A DNA stretch of 64,000 bases from Agriterribacter humi (GCF_009192765.1 NZ_VOHQ01000003.1:1-64000); one strand, 5' to 3'. Counted from the stretch's first letter, positions 44,541 to 53,787 are shown. Translations and numbers: made by a program. Notes: generated by a model from the sequence alone, not told the origin.

Positions 44541-45938
44541 TCAGGCCATTGCCCCTGCTGATGCTTTTTGCGGTTTAATATTTTGGTTTACCCTGAATAA
44601 ATTATTGGGATCGTACTTGGTTTTTATCTCAACCAGCTTTTCATAATTTTCTCCGTAAGTGGCTTTGACTCTTTCTTCTCCTTCATCCATCATAAAATTG
44701 ACATAAGCCCCGCCACAGGAATATGGATGCAATGCATTCCAGTAAGCCTTGCTCCATTCTATTATTTTCTCTTTGCCGGCTTCATTATTATCTATCCCAA
44801 CTATCACCATGGCATAATTGGCATCGCGGTAATTCCAGGCCGTTACATTTTTACCAATACGGGAAGCAGCCCCATTAACGGGATACATGTGCATCTGGCA
44901 GAACGGAGTAGGAAAAGCATTAGCATATTTTATATGCAAATCGATGGCCTCTTTTTCGATGTCTTTTACAAAGTCCGCTTTCCAATACCAAAGAAATCCC
45001 GGAGGATATAATCCATCGAATAATGTTTGCAATACGGGAACCGGCATAGGACCGGTGAAATCAAGTGCAGGCGTTTTTTTGGCCCTGACAGGTTTAAAAA
45101 CTTCTTCTCCTTTTTCCAATGGGCCTGTATAGCACCACACAACGCCACACATTTTTTTCATATGCAGGTGTGCCGGGAAAGGATCAACCGGCGGAACAGT
45201 GAGAAAAGCAAAATACCCATTCATTTCATCGGGGGCTTTAGTGATGTAATCATGATGCCATTCCATCATTTCGGCGGCGTCTTCCAGCTCCCAAAGCATG
45301 GGGCCTGCATACACGGTATGTGCCGGTTGCAGCTTAAAAAGAAATGAAAGGACAATTCCGAAGTTGCCGCCGCCACCCCGCAAAGCCCAAAAGAGATCGG
45401 GGTTTTCACTGGCAGATGCGGTTGCCGTAGCGCCATCGGCGAGCACCACCTCCGCTTCCAGTAAATTATCAATGGTAAGACCAAACGAACGGGTGAAATT
45501 GCCAAGGCCTCCACCCAGGGTCAATCCGCCTACTCCGGTGGTGCCGAATATGCCCGAAGGAACGATCATTCCTACTTTATGCGTGGCTTCATCAATTTCT
45601 TTCAGTAAGCAGCCGCCACCAGCTCTTACTGTTTTGTCTTTTTCATTTATTTGTATGCTTTTAAAGGAAGAAAGATCAATGACCAATCCATCATCGCAAA
45701 TGCCGAGTCCCCCGGCATTGTGACCCCCTCCCCTCACAGCTAATAGAACTTTGTTATCTCTTGCAAAATTTACGCAGGCAATCACATCCTGCACATCTGC
45801 GCATTGAGCAATCAGCGCAGGATGTTTATCAATCATACCGTTGTACACTTTCCTGGCGGTATTGTATTCAGCATCTTCCGGCTGAATCAGTTTTCCCCGT
45901 AAACTGGCTTTGAAAGCAGCAATCGTTTTAGATGTCAT
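44541..45938 (-). CDS. FAD-binding (berberine-bridge-type) oxidoreductase
   Basis: A 465-residue flavoprotein of the FAD_binding_4/BBE group. VLLAVRGGGHNAGGLGICDDGLVIDLS contains the His for covalent FAD attachment; TTGVGGLTLGGGLGNFTRSFGLTIDN follows, with Ile where bicovalent enzymes have a Cys, so a single covalent bond is expected. The C-terminal BBE motif is GGAYVNFMMDEGEERVKATYGENYEKL, then YDPNNLFRVNQNI. Such enzymes oxidise sugars or phenolic and other alcohols; the substrate is not known. A remnant of a paralogue is 1.1 kb downstream. Confidence 0.9.
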   Translation of the reverse strand: MTSKTIAAFKASLRGKLIQPEDAEYNTARKVYNGMIDKHPALIAQCADVQDVIACVNFARDNKVLLAVRGGGHNAGGLGICDDGLVIDLSSFKSIQINEKDKTVRAGGGCLLKEIDEATHKVGMIVPSGIFGTTGVGGLTLGGGLGNFTRSFGLTIDNLLEAEVVLADGATATASASENPDLFWALRGGGGNFGIVLSFLFKLQPAHTVYAGPMLWELEDAAEMMEWHHDYITKAPDEMNGYFAFLTVPPVDPFPAHLHMKKMCGVVWCYTGPLEKGEEVFKPVRAKKTPALDFTGPMPVPVLQTLFDGLYPPGFLWYWKADFVKDIEKEAIDLHIKYANAFPTPFCQMHMYPVNGAASRIGKNVTAWNYRDANYAMVIVGIDNNEAGKEKIIEWSKAYWNALHPYSCGGAYVNFMMDEGEERVKATYGENYEKLVEIKTKYDPNNLFRVNQNIKPQKASAGAMA

Positions 45939-45980
45939 ATAGCAATATTTGAAGTGATGAATTACGTGCTAAAACCTTTA

Positions 45981-45988
45981 CAAAATTA
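45981..45988 (-). promoter_or_regulatory. Candidate -7 promoter box of the FAD oxidoreductase
   Basis: TAATTTTG on the minus strand, matching TAnnTTTG, 42 nt upstream of the gene. A -33 TTG is not evident. The remainder of 45939-46209 shows no feature. Confidence 0.35.
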
Positions 45989-46209
45989 TTGAGCGGCAGG
46001 GTCGTATGCTTTTCTTAAAAGCTCAAAATTCTGTCTTACAGGTTCAATTATTCTTTGGGTATCAAAAAGAAAGCAGGAACATTCAAAGGATCTGTTGGAA
46101 GAATAGTAACGCGAGCGTGAAGAACAACTTATCACAAAAGTAGAACGTCTGCGGACATGGAGGTATCAATTATTATTCAAAGAATATCAATATCTGATCA
46201 GTTCGTTGT

Positions 46210-47313
46210 TCAGGCTACATTAATTTTAGCAAAGCGGGAAGGGGTGCAGCCAAATTTTTCAGTAAAGCATTTGGTAAAGTAAGAAGGGCTGTTAAAGCCT
46301 GTTTCAAAAGCTATTTCTGTAATATTGGCTTTCTTTTGTTTTAATAATTCCAGGGCTTTATTCAGGCGCAGGTTTTTCATAAAGTCATTAGGAGAGTGGC
46401 CGGTAATGGCATTCACTTTACGATAGAGTTGGGGCCGGCTGATACCCACCTCCGTGCAAAGATCATTCAGCTCAAAATCCTGGTCGGATAATTTTGTTTC
46501 GGAGATGCCCAAAAGTTTTGACAGGAATTCTTCTTCGGTACAACTGAGAGACCTGGCAGAACTGCTGTTGTTTATCAGTTGTTCATCCTTGCAAAGTTTT
46601 TTTACCAGGGAAGAAATAAGCACCTCGTTATTACTGGCAGTAATACTTAAGCGATGGGCCAGCCTGATAGCTTCTGTAAAAAAATCTCCTTCTTTTGTTA
46701 CGGGCTGCGCTGCACTGATACCTATTTTAAAAACAATAGCAGGATTTTTTGTTTCTGACTCAATCAATTCTTTTTGTATCTGTAAGGCGCATCGTACTGC
46801 CTCTGCAGAATCATTAAAAACAGCAATAAGGCTGTCATCGGTATCCCATTTTATTTCACGGCCGTTAAAGGCTTCCATTTTTTTTGTAATCAGTTTTCTT
46901 GCCCAATAAGGTGTTACTAATAATGAGAGGTCTTTAGAGTTCTTAGCTGAGGTAATACCATATAGAGATGCAACCAGGATATTCCTGTATCCCAGGTCAA
47001 TCGTTCCATCTGCATGACTAACATGCCCATGATCTACCTTGTAGTCTTTACCCATCAACTTTGCATACAAGCCCTGGTTCACTTCTGTTAAAGCGCAGGC
47101 TACATTGCCGTGTGCTATTTGATGCACCTTTTCACAGGTCTTTTTATCGGGGCCCTCTACCAGGCAGAAAACAGAGCCTTCTTCTTCGTTTACCCAAAAC
47201 TGGTGATACTTCACGCCATATTTATCCTGCACTCCAATATCCGCTATGTGGGCCGTTTTTACGGCTTCAATGGTTACATTTTCGAACTTATGAAAATCCA
47301 TATACAGCGGCAT
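46210..47313 (-). CDS. DUF4242 / cyclase-like / AraC fusion regulator
   Basis: A 367-residue protein with three parts. Residues about 1-85 (MPLYMDFHKFENVTIEAV, KYHQFWVNEEEGSVFCLVEGP) match the DUF4242 (SCO4226-like, nickel-binding) domain. Residues about 95-240 resemble a nucleotide-cyclase catalytic domain that seems degenerate (WDTDDSLIAVFNDSAEAVRCALQIQKEL, VFKIGISAAQPV). Residues about 270-365 are an AraC helix-turn-helix pair (ISRPQLYRKVNAITGHSPNDFM, ITEIAFETGFNSPSYFTKCF). The ATG at 47313 is preferred as it begins the DUF4242 motif. It follows 12 bp after another AraC gene, in one transcription unit. The signal sensed is unknown. Confidence 0.85.
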   Translation of the reverse strand: MPLYMDFHKFENVTIEAVKTAHIADIGVQDKYGVKYHQFWVNEEEGSVFCLVEGPDKKTCEKVHQIAHGNVACALTEVNQGLYAKLMGKDYKVDHGHVSHADGTIDLGYRNILVASLYGITSAKNSKDLSLLVTPYWARKLITKKMEAFNGREIKWDTDDSLIAVFNDSAEAVRCALQIQKELIESETKNPAIVFKIGISAAQPVTKEGDFFTEAIRLAHRLSITASNNEVLISSLVKKLCKDEQLINNSSSARSLSCTEEEFLSKLLGISETKLSDQDFELNDLCTEVGISRPQLYRKVNAITGHSPNDFMKNLRLNKALELLKQKKANITEIAFETGFNSPSYFTKCFTEKFGCTPSRFAKINVA

Positions 47314-47325
47314 CAGCAACAGGTT

Positions 47326-48213
47326 TTATTGGTTTAATAAAGTCAACGATGCATTTTGCTTACGGTATCTCAGCGGAGCTAATCCAAATTTTTCTTTAAA
47401 TACCCGGCTGAAATGGGTGACATTTTCAAAACCACTATCGTATGACACTTCATTTACATTTTTTGTACTGGTATCCAAAAGATGTTGCGCATATTCCAGT
47501 CTTTTTTGTGAAAGCCATTTGCCGGGAGTGGTGTGATAGATTTTCGTAAATTCTCTTTTAAAACTTGCCAGGCTTCGTTGCGCTATCCTTGCAAACTCCG
47601 CCAGCGACAAGTTGAAAGTGAAATTGGCTTCCATAATTTCGGATAACAAAGGCTTATGCTGATCAATGATATTGTTTACATACGCCAGCAGTTGCGCATT
47701 GGCGGGGTTAGCAAGAATGCTGAAAAGTAATTCTTTGAATTTTAGCTCCAGCAAGTTTTCGGAAGGCTGGGGTTGTTGTTTAAAGTATGGCACTATACTA
47801 TAGAAAAATGCGCGGGTAATGGGATTTATATTTATTTCAATCAGCACATCACTACAGGCAACCGGTAAATTTTTTAAAGGAAGTTGATGACGGTATTCTG
47901 AAAAAATCTGCCGCAAATAGTTGTCGGGACAATAAAAGCAAAGCACCTCCCATTCTATATCCCGGAACCTTTCCGAACTATATGCTGTCTTTTTAAAAAA
48001 GACGGCGGTTTCAGTGGTAAGCAACAATGACTGATTGCGATGGTGGAGCATTTTTTTTCCCTCTAATACAAATATGAATTTGTTGAGGTGAGTGTAAATA
48101 TGGATCATTTTATCCTCCTGCGGACATTTGTAGTGGAGAAAAAGCAAATCCTTTACCGCCAGATGTGCAAACATTTCGGGATGTTCTACCTGAAAATCGT
48201 AAGTGTTGATCAT
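47326..48213 (-). CDS. AraC-family transcriptional regulator
   Basis: A 295-residue regulator with an N-terminal cupin-like ligand region (about 1-170, containing IYTHLNKFIFVLEGKKMLHHRNQSLLL) and a C-terminal double helix-turn-helix (SLAEFARIAQRSLASFKREFTKIY, then VNEVSYDSGFENVTHFSRVFKEKFGLAPLRYR). It is divergent from rpiB and immediately upstream of the DUF4242-AraC gene. Targets are unknown; a binding site was not identified in the 138-bp divergent spacer. Confidence 0.9.
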   Translation of the reverse strand: MINTYDFQVEHPEMFAHLAVKDLLFLHYKCPQEDKMIHIYTHLNKFIFVLEGKKMLHHRNQSLLLTTETAVFFKKTAYSSERFRDIEWEVLCFYCPDNYLRQIFSEYRHQLPLKNLPVACSDVLIEININPITRAFFYSIVPYFKQQPQPSENLLELKFKELLFSILANPANAQLLAYVNNIIDQHKPLLSEIMEANFTFNLSLAEFARIAQRSLASFKREFTKIYHTTPGKWLSQKRLEYAQHLLDTSTKNVNEVSYDSGFENVTHFSRVFKEKFGLAPLRYRKQNASLTLLNQ

Positions 48214-48308
48214 ACCACTCTTTTAAAGTGAACGAAACCACTTGTTAAGATACAAATTCCTGAGTAGCAAGTGAAATTTTTTAATACAGGGTTATGCATT
48301 GCTTTGCC

Positions 48309-48316
48309 TATTTTTG
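48309..48316 (+). promoter_or_regulatory. Candidate -7 promoter box of rpiB
   Basis: TATTTTTG fits TAnnTTTG, 36 nt before the rpiB ATG. No TTG at the -33 distance. Confidence 0.4.
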
Positions 48317-48351
48317 TATCCTGCATTCTTTCACGGGCAAACATTGTATAT

Positions 48352-48816
48352 ATGAGTATACTGCGGTCGTCTTTTAATCTTTTTCAACCTATTGCTATCG
48401 GTTGCGACCATGCCGGTTTTGCTTATAAAGAAGAAATTATTACCCAACTGAAAACGGAGGGCCTTCAACTGCAGGATTTCGGAACGGATTCTAAAGAGTC
48501 GGTTGATTACCCCGATTTTGCTCACCCGGTTGCCATGGCTGTTGAAAAAGAAGAAGTGGCATTCGGCATTCTTTTGTGTGGAAGCGGCAATGGCGTGGCC
48601 ATAACAGCCAATAAACACCAGCATGTGCGTGCTGCTATTTGCTGGAGTGTTACGGTAAGTAAAATGGCGCGCATGCACAATGATGCCAATATTATTTGTA
48701 TACCCAGTCGTTTTGTATCTGTTGAACTTGCCATGGAAATGATATGGAAGTTTATTAAAACAGAATTTGAAGGCGGACGCCATGCGAAAAGAGTAGGTAA
48801 AATAGCCTGTATGTAA
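48352..48816 (+). CDS. rpiB: Ribose-5-phosphate isomerase B
   Basis: A 154-residue enzyme interconverting ribose 5-phosphate and ribulose 5-phosphate. Motifs are IAIGCDHAGFAYKEE, GLQLQDFGTDSKESVDYPDFA, LLCGSGNGVAITANK (catalytic Cys) and ARMHNDANI. The ATG at 48352 is chosen because the family starts shortly before the CDHAG motif; an upstream in-frame ATG at 48271 would add 27 hydrophobic residues and run into the promoter. It complements the gnd-zwf-pgl genes. Confidence 0.94.
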   Translation: MSILRSSFNLFQPIAIGCDHAGFAYKEEIITQLKTEGLQLQDFGTDSKESVDYPDFAHPVAMAVEKEEVAFGILLCGSGNGVAITANKHQHVRAAICWSVTVSKMARMHNDANIICIPSRFVSVELAMEMIWKFIKTEFEGGRHAKRVGKIACM

Positions 48817-48851
48817 TTTAGCCTGTTTGTTACCATTTATCATAACAACTG

Positions 48852-48897
48852 TATGCCCAAATGTAATTTTCCGTTATGTTTGGGCATATTTATTTTC
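48852..48897 (+). terminator. Hairpin after rpiB
   Basis: TATGCCCAAA (48852-48861) and TTTGGGCATA (48879-48888) form a 10-bp stem with a 17-nt loop, followed by TTTATTTTC, 36 bp after the rpiB stop and 14 bp before the next gene. A terminator for rpiB is likely. Confidence 0.6.
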
Positions 48898-48910
48898 AAA
48901 AGATCGTATT

Positions 48911-50416
48911 ATGAAAAAACTGGTATTGTTAGTTTTTGTTTTATCCGCCCTGCTGGTTCAGGCCCAGCGCAAAGCCAACCCCAAACCTTTTGCAAAAAAT
49001 ATTACTATTGAAGATTTGCAAAGGCATTTATATATTATTGCCGGCGCCGAAATGGAAGGCCGCGAAACGGCTACTGAAGGACAGCGAAAAGCTGCGGCCT
49101 ATATTCAAAATGAATTCAAAACACTTGGCCTGGCTCCGGGAAATAACAACAACTACCAGATGTACTTCCCCGTATATATTGACTCTTTACAAAACCTTTC
49201 CTTATCTGTAAACGACACCGCATTTGTAGCAGGCAAAGATTTTTCTGTAAATCTTATGGCCAATCACCCTGCGGGCTACCACTTCTCAGAGGTTGTTTTT
49301 GCAGGATATGGGATAAGCGATTCAACACGGGATGATTACAAAAGTTTGGACGTAAAAGGAAAATTGGTGATGGTATGGTCTGAGGATGTTCCGGCGGGGA
49401 GCCGGAAAGGTTTCAGCGGGTTTACACAACAAAGCGCTGCAATGGAAAACGGCGCCGCTGCGCTTTTAGTGATCAATAAAAATATTACCCCCACAAACAG
49501 CAGAGGCAGTATGTATGTAAACCGCTACCAGAAAACGCAAGGTATTAATACGTTTTACATCAGCGAAAAACTGGCAGAAAAAATAATAGGATCAGGATAC
49601 AACGCTCAAAAAGCAGCAGCCCAAACAGCAGGGTATACGCCACAGGTTTATCCGGCCAATATAGCACTCAGCTTTAATAAAACAACCATTACCCTGCAAA
49701 GCAGCAATGTGCTGGGCATTTTGGAAGGAACCGACTTAAAGGATGAATATGTGGTACTTACCGCCCATTACGATCACCTGGGAACAAAAAATGATACCAT
49801 ATGGTATGGCGCCGATGACGATGGCTCGGGTACAGTAACCATACTGGAACTGGCAAAAGCATTTTCAAAGGCGAAAGCGGCGGGTAAGGGTCCGCGGAGA
49901 AGTATTTTGTTTATGACCGTAAGTGGCGAAGAAAAAGGCTTATGGGGTTCCGGTTACTATTCATCGCATCCCGCCCTGCCTTTGGATAAAACCACGGTGA
50001 ATTTGAATATTGATATGGTAGGACGGATAGATCCCAGTCGTAAACACGGAGACTCCTCCAACTATATTTATATTGTTGGTGATGATAAGCTGAGCTCCGA
50101 CCTGAAGCCCATTAGCGAGGCGGTTAATAAAAAATACAGCAAACTGGAACTGGATTATAAATACAATGATCCCAGAGACCCGGAAAGGATCTATTATCGC
50201 AGCGACCATTATAATTTTGCCAAAAACGGGGTACCTGTAATATTTTATTTCAGCGGTTTACATCCCGATTATCATAAGCCAACCGATACGCCGGATAAGA
50301 TCAATTACAGCCTGATGCAAAAAAGAGCAAAGCTGATATTTTTTACTGCCTGGGATATGGCCAATCGTAACGATATGCTAAAACGGGATATCCCGCTGGA
50401 TGGGGGAACAAGATAA
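48911..50416 (+). CDS. M28-family metallopeptidase, secreted
   Basis: A 501-residue exported zinc aminopeptidase. Signal peptide: MKKLVLLVFVLSALLVQAQ. Residues about 115-245 contain a PA-like insert (VVFAGYGISDSTRDDYKSLDVKGKLVMVW). The M28 core shows the zinc ligands in VVLTAHYDHLG, GADDDGSGTVT, MTVSGEEKGLWGSGYYS, NIDMVGRI and RSDHYNFAKNGVPVIFYF. The ATG at 48911 begins the signal peptide; an upstream in-frame start at 48827 is implausible. The function is probably peptide turnover in the periplasm or outside the cell. Confidence 0.92.
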   Translation: MKKLVLLVFVLSALLVQAQRKANPKPFAKNITIEDLQRHLYIIAGAEMEGRETATEGQRKAAAYIQNEFKTLGLAPGNNNNYQMYFPVYIDSLQNLSLSVNDTAFVAGKDFSVNLMANHPAGYHFSEVVFAGYGISDSTRDDYKSLDVKGKLVMVWSEDVPAGSRKGFSGFTQQSAAMENGAAALLVINKNITPTNSRGSMYVNRYQKTQGINTFYISEKLAEKIIGSGYNAQKAAAQTAGYTPQVYPANIALSFNKTTITLQSSNVLGILEGTDLKDEYVVLTAHYDHLGTKNDTIWYGADDDGSGTVTILELAKAFSKAKAAGKGPRRSILFMTVSGEEKGLWGSGYYSSHPALPLDKTTVNLNIDMVGRIDPSRKHGDSSNYIYIVGDDKLSSDLKPISEAVNKKYSKLELDYKYNDPRDPERIYYRSDHYNFAKNGVPVIFYFSGLHPDYHKPTDTPDKINYSLMQKRAKLIFFTAWDMANRNDMLKRDIPLDGGTR

Positions 50417-50540
50417 GTTTGTGATGCCATGAAGTTCCTAAGTACATGTAAATAAATGCAATCTGTAAATAATTGTGTTAAAACAAACGACTATTCCTTT
50501 GGGGGTATTGCGTTTTTGCTTTATTTTGTTTCAAAAATGA

Positions 50541-50954
50541 ATGGGAAAGCGAAACAACCCACCTTCTTCCCTCTCCGGGCAACCTGGGCCCCGTTGGAAA
50601 ATGGATGAAAATAAAACGAGAAATACAATTTTGGACACTTTGTGCCTGATTATCGCGGGTGAAATCATATCTATATTAGCCAGCAATCATTTTTCGTGGG
50701 CAGTTACTATACTTACATCAATTGAAGTTTTTCTTTTTGGTATACTGGCTTTCTTAGCCAAAAGAAATCCATACCCCTCTATTTTATCTGCATTATTCCT
50801 TTTTATTATAATTTCTATTATTTCGGCCGCACTTAAACCTACTTACCTGGGTGGCAGCATTATTATTAAAATTTTCATACTGATTTACCTGGTGCGGGCA
50901 ATACCCGATGCGCGAGAACTACAGGCTTATAAGAGAGGTCACCTGAAGAAATAA
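50541..50954 (+). CDS. Small multi-pass membrane protein, unknown function
   Basis: A 137-residue protein not recognised. Residues about 27-110 hold three or four hydrophobic helices (ILDTLCLIIAGEIISILA, AVTILTSIEVFLFGILAFLA, ILSALFLFIIISIISAAL, IIIKIFILIYLVRAI), and the C-terminus is basic. An in-frame ATG at 50601 (MDENK) may be the true start, because the first 20 residues are proline/serine-rich without a helix. No obvious operon partner. Confidence 0.65.
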   Translation: MGKRNNPPSSLSGQPGPRWKMDENKTRNTILDTLCLIIAGEIISILASNHFSWAVTILTSIEVFLFGILAFLAKRNPYPSILSALFLFIIISIISAALKPTYLGGSIIIKIFILIYLVRAIPDARELQAYKRGHLKK

Positions 50955-51000
50955 AGGGTTAATTATTGATTCGCTTTTTTGGCAATCATATAAACAGTCA

Positions 51001-51729
51001 CTAACGTCCAAGCATAGCTGCAACGTCTTCATCAATCATTACTGTGCTATTGGGGTGCCGGCGTATAATACTTGCAGGTAGCTGGTTGGTTATCTCACCT
51101 TCAATGGCCCTTTGTATTATTGCGGCTTTTTTATTGCCATTGGCAAGCATTAATACCTTTTTACTTTCCAAAAGATGTTTTAATCCAAGCGTAATGCCCT
51201 GCCTGAGTTCAGTAGCTTCTCTAAAATATTTTTGACCTACAGAAGTGGTAGTTTCATCCAGTTTTGCTACATGCGCATAAAGATCAAAGGATACGCCCGG
51301 CTCATTAAAACCTATATGCCCGTTCATTCCAACGCCAACAAGCATCAGGTCAATGCCACCATTTTCAACAATAACATTATCCATTGTTTCACATTCCCGT
51401 GCAAGGTTTTCGGATAAAGCGTTAAACAAATGGATGCGGGAAGAAGAAAAGTTCAACTGTTTAAAGACCTGGTTGTGGAAAAAAAATGCACAGCTTCCTT
51501 CATTTTCAGGGGGGATGCCCACCCATTCATCTAATCCTATAAAAATGCAACGCGAAAAATCAATATTTTGCGTTAAGGCTTTTTCTGTTAATAGCTGACA
51601 GGTAAGCAGGGGTGTGCTTCCCGAAGCCAGGCACAAAACGGCATCCGGTTTGCGTTTTACCAATGCTATAATTTCATCTGCCGCTTGTTGCGATAAGGCA
51701 TTGTAGTCTTTAAAAATGGTAAGTTGCAT
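51001..51729 (-). CDS. nagB: Glucosamine-6-phosphate deaminase-like
   Basis: A 242-residue enzyme of the NagB family, which converts glucosamine 6-phosphate to fructose 6-phosphate and ammonia. Diagnostic motifs are VLCLASGSTPLLTCQLL, FIGLDEWVGIPPENEGSCAFFFHNQVF and LVGVGMNGHIGFNEPGVSF with the catalytic His. The family motif LDEWVG replaces the usual LDEYVG. Slightly shorter than E. coli NagB (266), mainly at the N-terminus. No amino-sugar transporter or NagA is adjacent. Confidence 0.9.
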   Translation of the reverse strand: MQLTIFKDYNALSQQAADEIIALVKRKPDAVLCLASGSTPLLTCQLLTEKALTQNIDFSRCIFIGLDEWVGIPPENEGSCAFFFHNQVFKQLNFSSSRIHLFNALSENLARECETMDNVIVENGGIDLMLVGVGMNGHIGFNEPGVSFDLYAHVAKLDETTTSVGQKYFREATELRQGITLGLKHLLESKKVLMLANGNKKAAIIQRAIEGEITNQLPASIIRRHPNSTVMIDEDVAAMLGR

Positions 51730-51857
51730 ATCCTGTAAAGGTATTCTTGCTACGGTAAAAATAAAAACCGGCTTGATTGGTTATTGCTGCCCCGCATTTG
51801 GAGTGCTGTACACCAAAACCGCTATACGCAGTTTCCAACTTCGCATCACTCGCTATA

Positions 51858-51908
51858 ACGAAGTCTCCAGACTTCGTATCACTATGTTCTCCCGGGACTC
51901 CTGTCCCG
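51858..51908. repeat. Two adjacent palindromic hairpins
   Basis: ACGAAGTCT-cc-AGACTTCGT (51858-51877) is a perfect 9-bp stem; CGGGAC-tcct-GTCCCG (51893-51908) is a 6-bp stem. Both lie in the spacer between nagB and typA and look like a dispersed palindromic repeat rather than a terminator, since neither is followed by T's. Confidence 0.6.
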
Positions 51909-51928
51909 CAAAATACTGCTATACAAAA

Positions 51929-51963
51929 AAAGGCCGATCCTCCCGAACCGGCCTTTAAAAAAA
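51929..51963 (-). terminator. Intrinsic terminator of typA
   Basis: AAAGGCCG (51929-51936) and CGGCCTTT (51949-51956) form an 8-bp stem with a 12-nt loop. On the minus strand the 3' arm is followed by further T's (seven in a row including the end of the arm), 13 nt downstream of the typA stop. T's on the other side could allow termination in both directions. Confidence 0.8.
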
Positions 51964-51975
51964 TACTAACCGCTT

Positions 51976-53787
51976 TTACGCTTCCTGTACGCTCAGTTTT
52001 TTGGATTGCTTTTTGCGTTCCTCTTCATCTAATATCACTTTGCGCATACGGATATGGTTAGGCGTAACTTCAATACATTCATCGTGCTGGATATATTCCA
52101 TGCATTCTTCGAGCGACATGATCGTTTTAGGCGCTATGCGAGTAGCATCATCGCTGCCGCTGGCGCGGTGATTGGTGAGTTTTTTACCTTCAGTGGCATT
52201 CACTACAAGGTCGCCCGGTTTAATATGTTCCGCAATAATTTGTCCTGCATATACATCTTCACCCGGATCTACAAAAAAGGTTCCGCGATCCTGCAATTTA
52301 TCAATGGAATAACCGGTTGTTTTGTCCTGGTTTTTGGAAAGCAATACCCCATTGTTCCTTCCCGGAATAGGCCCTTTCCACGGCTTGTATTCGTTGAAGC
52401 GATGTGCCATTACAGCTTCGCCGGTAGTTGCCGTTAACAGTTGTGTGCGCAATCCTATCAAACCGCGTGAAGGAATTTCAAACTCCAGGTGCTGCATAGT
52501 GCCTTTTGTTTCCATTACCAGCATTTCACCCTTGCGGCGCGATACCAGGTCAATGGCCTTACTGGCAAATGCTTCAGGCACATCCACCACTAAAATTTCA
52601 TAAGGCTCACATTTTTTGCCATCAATCATTTTTACAATTACCTGGGGCTGGCCCACTGTTAATTCGTAGCCTTCCCTGCGCATGGTTTCTATTAATATGC
52701 CCAGGTGCAATATGCCGCGGCCATATACCATAAAACTGTCGCCATTATCGTTATCTGAAACTTTAAGTGCAAGGTTTTTCTCTGTTTCTTTGATCAGCCT
52801 GTCGCGCAGGTGCCGGCTGGTAACAAATTTTCCATCTTTGCCAAAGAAGGGAGAATTGTTGATGCTGAACAGCATATTCATGGTAGGTTCATCCACGCTG
52901 ATTACCGGCAATCCTTCGGGGTTGTCCGCATCGGCAATGGTATCGCCAATATTAAAATCTTCCAGTCCTACAACAGCACAAATATCACCGGCTATTACCT
53001 CGGTAACTTTTTTCTTGCCCAGCGATTCAAATACATATAATTCTTTTACCCTCGATTTCCTGATGGAACCATCCGCCTGTACCAGTGCAAAAGGCTGACC
53101 TTCTTTTATGCTGCCGCGGGTAACTTTACCTACCGCTATGCGCCCCAGAAAAGAGGAATAATCCAATGAGGTGATCTGCATCTGCAGCGGTCCTTCATTT
53201 ATCTTAGGTTCGGGCACATACTTTAAAATACCATCTAAAAGGGGAGTAATATCTTCGGAAGGCGTAAGCGAATCATTGAACCAGCCGTTTTTACCGGATC
53301 CGTAAAAAGTAGGGAAATCCAATTGCTCTTCGGTGGCATCTAAGTTAAAAAACAATTCAAACACCGCATCATGTACCTCATCGGGGCGGCAGTTTGCTTT
53401 ATCTACCTTATTAATGATCACCATTGGTCTCAGGTTCAATTGCAGGGCCTTTTGCAGCACAAAACGGGTTTGTGGCATAGGACCTTCAAAAGCATCTACC
53501 AACAACAGCACACCATCGGCCATTTTCAGTACCCTTTCTACCTCGCCGCCAAAATCGGAGTGACCAGGGGTATCTATTACATTAATCTTTACGCCTTTAT
53601 AGATAACAGAAGCATTCTTACTAAAAATAGTGATGCCTCTTTCTCTTTCCAGGTCGTTGCTGTCCATGATCAGTTCGCCACTTTCCTGGTTAGCGCGGAA
53701 TACATTGGTTTGATGTAAAATTTTATCAACCAGTGTGGTTTTACCATGGTCAACGTGGGCGATGATGGCTATGTTTCTTATCTGCAT
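51976..53787 (-). CDS. typA: Ribosome-associated GTPase TypA/BipA
   Basis: A 603-residue translational GTPase of the EF-G superfamily, binding the ribosome and aiding assembly and stress adaptation. G1 is AHVDHGKTTLVDKIL, switch I RGITIFSKN, G3 DTPGHSDFGGEVERVL, G4 NKVDK. The C-terminus contains the BipA-specific RTQLLTATTGEAVMAHRFNEYKPWKG. A promoter with near-ideal spacing lies about 100 nt upstream, and an intrinsic terminator follows. Confidence 0.97.
   Translation of the reverse strand: MQIRNIAIIAHVDHGKTTLVDKILHQTNVFRANQESGELIMDSNDLERERGITIFSKNASVIYKGVKINVIDTPGHSDFGGEVERVLKMADGVLLLVDAFEGPMPQTRFVLQKALQLNLRPMVIINKVDKANCRPDEVHDAVFELFFNLDATEEQLDFPTFYGSGKNGWFNDSLTPSEDITPLLDGILKYVPEPKINEGPLQMQITSLDYSSFLGRIAVGKVTRGSIKEGQPFALVQADGSIRKSRVKELYVFESLGKKKVTEVIAGDICAVVGLEDFNIGDTIADADNPEGLPVISVDEPTMNMLFSINNSPFFGKDGKFVTSRHLRDRLIKETEKNLALKVSDNDNGDSFMVYGRGILHLGILIETMRREGYELTVGQPQVIVKMIDGKKCEPYEILVVDVPEAFASKAIDLVSRRKGEMLVMETKGTMQHLEFEIPSRGLIGLRTQLLTATTGEAVMAHRFNEYKPWKGPIPGRNNGVLLSKNQDKTTGYSIDKLQDRGTFFVDPGEDVYAGQIIAEHIKPGDLVVNATEGKKLTNHRASGSDDATRIAPKTIMSLEECMEYIQHDECIEVTPNHIRMRKVILDEEERKKQSKKLSVQEA

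Noticed and set aside
44926-45723. Plus-strand frames opposite the FAD oxidoreductase
   Set aside because: Shadow frames of a well-supported gene with no family features.
48271-48351. N-terminal extension of rpiB
   Set aside because: It includes the promoter box and lies before the conserved family start; the ATG at 48352 is a better start.
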